This document shows, one piece after another, positions 59,101-64,000 of a DNA stretch of 64,000 bases. Location: positions 7,549,993-7,613,992 of the forward strand of contig NC_034414.1 in NCBI RefSeq assembly GCF_002078875.1, written 5' to 3'. The notes beneath the pieces were generated by a model. The model worked only from the letters and a program-made list of their open reading frames with translations. It made no database searches and was not told the origin of the DNA. Within the stretch, counting starts at the first letter, position 1; each line of letters begins with the position of its first letter. The position numbers and the translations under genes were made by a program. Source of the stretch: Numida meleagris. Lineage: Eukaryota > Chordata > Aves > Galliformes > Numididae.

Positions 59101-62100
59101 ATAAATACTTAAGGATTGATGGGTCATAATCCAGAGAAATGATTGCAAGACTGTTCAGTGTCTTGTAACCTCCATCACATCAGTTTATGCTGAGTTTCGC
59201 TGTCTTCCTGTTGCAGCGCTCTTCAGTTATTCAATGTGTTTCTCAAGTCACCGGTACATACAGAGCGGAACAGGAGGGGGCAGAACTGCATCAGTGTAGT
59301 CACCCACATTTCATTTACAGGCATCTATATCCTGTGCTCGAGTGGAAAGCACATGTAAAGTAGTGGAAAACTGATATATGCAAGAGATTTGTTGGTAGTT
59401 ATAGCTTAATGTTCACCTAAAATCAATTTCTTAAATACTCAGAAGCTATTTTCTGTGTAGGTTGTTTGTTGCTGCTGTTTCTCTTAGGTTTCTAAAGCAT
59501 GCAGTTTAGTAGCCAGATTTTTACCTTCTCAGATTTAAAATAGATACTTTTGTTTAAAACATTTTAACTATTCAGTAAAATAATAGCCATATTAGCTATA
59601 AAGCAGATTATCATCAGTATTTCTGTTGAAACCTTTAGTGGAATGGAATCGTTGACTATTTCCTGTACGGAGTCTGATTTGAAGGCCATTCACTGAAAGT
59701 GAATTTCACTCAATGAAACCACTTTGGTTAAACTAAGCTGTTGAGATGATATTTCAGAGCAAAGGCTGCGATTCTTCCCAAAGATTTTGCAGCTTGAGTA
59801 AAGAGAGAAGGGTCAACAATCACAGAGCAGCTCTGGGGAGCAGGGAAAGGACTGGATGAAGGACAACTGGGGAAACAGTGAGATTCACTGTTTGCTTTGG
59901 TACTTTATTGTAGCTTTTTTTTCTTTATTATTGTAGACTCTTCTTAGCAATAGATTCTAATTTTATTTTTTTCCCCAGTAATTTAATGGAAACATAAAAT
60001 CAAAGAATGCTAGCTAGTATTTATGCTCCAATGAAAATTAGTTGTGCTAACGATAAGTCGCTTCTGCCGTAGTAAACCTTCTTTTGTAAGAAAACAGACA
60101 CTATTCTATTGAGCCTTTTGGCGGCTATTGATTAAAAAACAGTGGTAGGAATGTGCATAAGTAAGTTCTTGAAGTCTTCGGAATGATGTTGTTGGCTTAA
60201 TAAATGATCAAAATGAAATAACTAAAGCTGTGTCATCTTCACAATCTGGAGGCGATGTAGGTAGAAGGATTCTAGAGATACCTAAATAACGTTAATAGCA
60301 AAACAACCCTTTGACTGCAAATTATACCAATATTCTGCTATGTTGTAGAAGTGCTATTTTAGAATTTATAAGCAGTTTATATTGACCTCTGCCTAAACTA
60401 AGAGAGAGAATAATTTGGTTTTTGTTTGAAATTGTGGGTTGAGAACACACTCTCTGTTACAGAAGATGCTTTTCATATTCATATGGGGTCTGTCTGAACC
60501 TAACAGCTGCCTCTTCAGCAAATCGGAAGAAAGCTTGGTCCTTCAGAATCTCTGATCCAAAAATATTGTCAGTGCAGATCCTTCTGTCAAGAGTCATTGA
60601 ACCAGCTTACGTCATCTGTATGAGAAATTTTGACTGTATCGGACTGGTTTACTAGGTAGTATTTACTAATTTGGAATAACAAGACTGCCATAATTCCTAT
60701 ATTGCTATCACTGAGATTTACATCCTTCTAATAGGAATCAGTTTTGATGGGCTGGGTGATCTCTGTTTTTGAAATTCATACCATAATGAGAGCCCACAAA
60801 CTCCAACACTCATTCAGTTATCCCACTGTATTTGGGATACCAACCCTATTACAGTACTTCTGTATCTGTGAGGTACAAATCCAACCCCTGTAATGATGTG
60901 AAACAATTAGGATCCTTAATATATTGCAAGCATAGAACCCACCTTTTCTTGTAGAACTGTGGAACGAGATCCAGCTGGTCTCTTTGACTGTGTTATTACC
61001 TGGGAAGACAAATTCTGAAAGCTGAACTGTGTGCAATCTGATGTGTCTTGTGTTCTAGCATTTGCAAGCCAAATGTTTTGAAAGGGAAGCTTCCTTTTGT
61101 TCTCAATATGTGACCCTGGCGACTCATAACTGACAATTCTTGTGCCAACGTTCATTTTTACTTCAAATCACTTTAGCAAATGCATATAACTAAAATTTGA
61201 AAACTCGTCTGATATTGGTTTTACTCTTTGGCAAATTCACTAGTCAAAGTTGCATCTTTCCACTAAACATTTTATAAAATTGTATTCTGAAGGCCCAAAT
61301 AAAACCAATCAAAAATCCGTGTATGTCAAGCTAACTTTTAGTTGTTTGAAATGCAAATAAACAAAAGGTTTACTCTTCATTGTCAACTTGCTGCCTGATT
61401 CAGATGAACAAATGAAGCTGGGCCTGTAACTCTATAAAAACATTCTGAGAATTGAATCTGATACTTTTTTAAAGCCTTTTCTTCTGCTAGACCTAGGACG
61501 GATGACATTATTGATCTGTATATTGTTTTGGTTTTTGTTGGTTTTGCGTGTGTTTAAGGGTGTGTATTCATTGCAAAGTTTACCCACAAAGTGCACTTTT
61601 TGTGTTTTTGAAGTAAAAAAAATTGTTAAAACTAATGCTAACAAATGTCAAAAGTGAATGTTTCTATCATATTCACTGGATGCGCTTGATGCTGGTGTTC
61701 CTGGTTCTGTGAGGTGTGGTTGCATGAAAGAAAGTAAAACATATCATAACAGGCATTTATGAAGGCTTGCATTTTTTGCCTTCCATTAAAATCATAGCTC
61801 ATTTGGTAAGTCATTTGTATAGTGAAATGATACACACTTAGATATACAAAAATTGTGATTTCCAATCAGGAGTTCAGTATTGAATAATTAGTGTAATTAT
61901 TTTTACTCAGATTTCTCTGCTCTCAGAATCGTCAACTCCTTACATATTTGGTGCCATAAGCTTCTTAAGTGACTAGAAATTTATTACTCAATCTTTTTGC
62001 ATGATAGATGTGGTTGATATTATCAGAATGATGAGAAAGTGAACAGAGTTGAGCAAAACTTTAGTAAACTGGAGGAATTGATTGGCTCCTTAGCAGCTTT

Positions 62101-62442
62101 GGATGCAGGCATCATTTCTACTCTCACTGGCCTTCACGTAGCCTCAGAATGATCAAAGTGCCTTTTCTGTAATTAGCTTTCTTACTTCGTTTCTGAATCT
62201 CAGCAACTCAGTGACACGTGCTCATTATCTCAGACTACGTGGTCGTGATTCCTATCCTGGTTCAACAGAAGCAGAATTTCCTTCCTCATAGCGAAACATG
62301 CAATACATACATTTCTTTTAAATGTTCAGTTTGTATCCTCCAGTCTGATATGAATGGCATGTACCTGGCATGTGGGTGGCACTCAGACAATTTTCTTGAT
62401 TTTTTTTCTTTTTTATGACAGAAGAAAGTCTTTTTCTTTAAA

Positions 62443-62512
62443 ACCAAGCTGGACATGAGCTGGCAGTGTGCACCTGCAGCCCAGAAGGCCAAGTGTATCG
62501 TGGGCTATTCTG
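62443..62512 (+). repeat. Short diverged CR1 ORF2 fragment
   Basis: AAGCTGGACATGAGCTGGCA and then GTGTGCACCTGCAGCCCAGAAGG translate as KLDMSWQCAPAAQKAK, the CR1 ORF2 segment that in intact copies reads like DMSxQCALAAQKA. Only about 70 bp are recognisable. Confidence 0.6.
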
Positions 62513-63129
62513 TAGAGTTAGTCCATGTCTGGCAAGCCATCAGTTTCTGCTGTGCTGTAGCTTATGGATAGAGTGAGGCACCAATCTGAAATGGACCAGT
62601 TCTGTAAGATTCACTCTCTATAACTGGTGGAAAACTAAGTGGAATTTATATTACTCAATTTTACTTGGACGTTCTTTCTACCACTCTTGCTTCAGCATGA
62701 TAGGGATGTTGCATGAAGCAAGGTAATGAAACAGCTAATGACAAAGTAAACCTTGCATGAGATAAATTCAAGTTTAAATGGAGAATGTTGCCACATATGA
62801 AATATTCCTGCTTTAGGGAAAAGGATTGCAGCTTTACAAACCCCGTGGTTTATTTGCTGAAGAAGTACCTTCCCATGGCTTAGCAACGTGGTTGATGTAC
62901 TCTGTTTTGAGCAGCATCTAAATAATTGTAAACATGTACTGCTTATGAAGAGGCAAAATAGCTTCTGATAGGTTCTTGATGATACCAGGTAAAGCATTTG
63001 CTGGTAGGCTAATAGTCCTATACAGAAAGAAGAGTCAAAATCACCCAAGTGACTCCCTGACAATGCAGCACTCCTCAGAAAGCAGCCTAGGTCAAAGAGA
63101 TATCCTCCAATCACTGGCTGGCTCTTGCA

Positions 63130-63248
63130 TCAGTCCAGGGGGGCTCCACTCTGGGTCCACCCCTTCTGCTCATGTGGGACCACAGGTGCACACAATCTGC
63201 TTGTGCTCTCTGGGCCAGCCACACCCCTTCACCAGGTGCTCAATCACC
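63130..63248 (-). repeat. Interspersed repeat, LTR-like, copy B
   Basis: On the minus strand this reads GATTGAGCACCTGGTGAAGG, then GTGTGGCTGGCCCAGAGAGC, and GAGCAGAAGGGGTGGACCCAG. It aligns by eye, with mismatches, to the plus strand at about 35.53-35.63 kb. It is older or more degraded than copy A and truncated. Confidence 0.5.
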
Positions 63249-64000
63249 AGTTCAAGTCGTGACCTAACAGTTCCTCTTCAAAATGAAACATGGATTTCAA
63301 TTTTTAAAAACCATGAACTTTCTGCTCTTTTGTAAGCAACAGAGAGGTACTATTTTTTTGTTGTTGTTTTAATCTGGTTGTTTCTGTGATTAATGTTTAT
63401 GCTGGCTGTTTTTTTAGCAGTATGTCTTATTTTTGCCTCTGCCTACCTGAATATTCACCAGTTACTTTTGTTTTCAAATGTGTGTATCAGTGCTGAGATC
63501 AATCTGTTGTTGGTGTCGTGGCATTATATATTAATCTTTCTAGTGCTGTATCGCTTTTTCCTTCTTCATTTCCTTTTGGTCTTCTCATTGTTTTTAAGTT
63601 ACAGCAAATCACTTTTTCTGTTTGCTTTCTTTTTGATGCAAACTACCCTCCGCTGCATGTGCACATATACATTTTTGTGTGTCCACACACTGCTTTTACT
63701 GGAAGAAAATGGCAGTACTTAAAAACTTGTCCATCTTCTCTCTCTTGATGAAAGGGTACATTATCATATATAACCCACTCGCCCTTCAGGTAGGATATAT
63801 CTTTTCTTAATTTAATCTTTTGATAAAGAAAAATAATTTCATTAATTTTTATGACTAAATTTTCATTAGGGTAGAATAACATTTTAATTCCAATTTATTA
63901 AAAAGCCAAATAAATTATTCTTATTAGTATGAGTTTTGAGTTGTATGGATGCTGAATTACAAAGTGCTGAAGGTGATTCTGCATCTACAGTTTTACTCGT

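Larger units (their letters stand above)
42061..64000. other. Upstream intergenic DNA, no gene found
   Basis: AT-rich sequence with only short, unrelated open frames. The recognisable contents are repeats: CR1 at 42.6 and 62.4 kb, a MIR-like SINE at 46.1, a mariner/hAT chimera at 47.4, microsatellites at 48.3 and 53.3, nested LTRs at 54.9-56.1, and an LTR-like repeat at 63.1 kb. In mammals the next upstream genes are RASSF10 and TEAD1; neither is visible here. Distal enhancers could be present but cannot be identified by eye. Confidence 0.75.

Noticed and set aside
62692..63335. 140-codon (minus) and 119-codon (plus) overlapping open frames near the right edge
   Set aside because: No family resemblance; part of the plus frame is the repeat copy at 63.13-63.25 kb.
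42061..64000. RASSF10 or TEAD1, the upstream neighbours in mammals
   Set aside because: I searched the translated frames for recognisable RA-domain or TEA-domain peptides and saw none. These genes probably lie beyond the right edge.

Overview
This is a vertebrate nuclear window, almost certainly from a galliform bird and most likely chicken or a close relative. The evidence is several CR1 LINE fragments, nested avian-type retroviral LTRs, a remnant resembling the chicken mariner/hAT chimera, and a minus-strand gene whose exons spell an avian BMAL1 (ARNTL) protein. All coordinates are read by eye from the sequence; no alignment was run.

Layout: the 5' two thirds of BMAL1 occupies about 1-41,400 on the minus strand. 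Eleven constitutive coding exons join in phase (140+39+42+158+80+93+118+150+247+107+151 = 1325 nt). They encode residues 1-441 plus two bases of codon 442: N-terminal region with NLS, bHLH, PAS-A, linker, PAS-B and PAC region. A 21-nt in-frame microexon (13429-13449) can add seven residues between the NLS and the bHLH. The C-terminal exons (regulatory region and transactivation domain) lie beyond position 1. The 5' UTR intron or introns span about 16.5-41 kb and contain CR1 copies, an LTR-like repeat and, at 20.5-20.7 kb, a cluster of perfect E-box, extended nuclear-receptor half-site and RORE motifs.

The promoter is a CpG island (about 40.73-42.06 kb) interrupted by a 245-bp run of N (41065-41309). 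Just upstream of the gap, in the BMAL1 sense, are the two ROREs that define the BMAL1 promoter, with NF-Y CCAAT boxes around them. Exon 1 is probably within or next to the gap. ROR activators and REV-ERB repressors acting on these ROREs drive the rhythm of BMAL1; BMAL1 pairs with CLOCK/NPAS2 on E-boxes and so drives REV-ERB, closing the loop.

From 42.1 to 64 kb is AT-rich upstream intergenic DNA. I find no coding gene in it, only repeats: CR1 3' ends, a mariner-like/hAT-like remnant at 47.35-47.93 kb, a MIR-like SINE at 46.1 kb, nested LTRs at 54.9-56.1 kb, and microsatellites. I found no CRISPR array, tRNA, rRNA or undescribed gene system. The most original observations are the intronic E-box/RORE cluster, the microexon, the loss of a mammalian GSK3-beta phospho-acceptor at residue 21, and the transposon chimeras.
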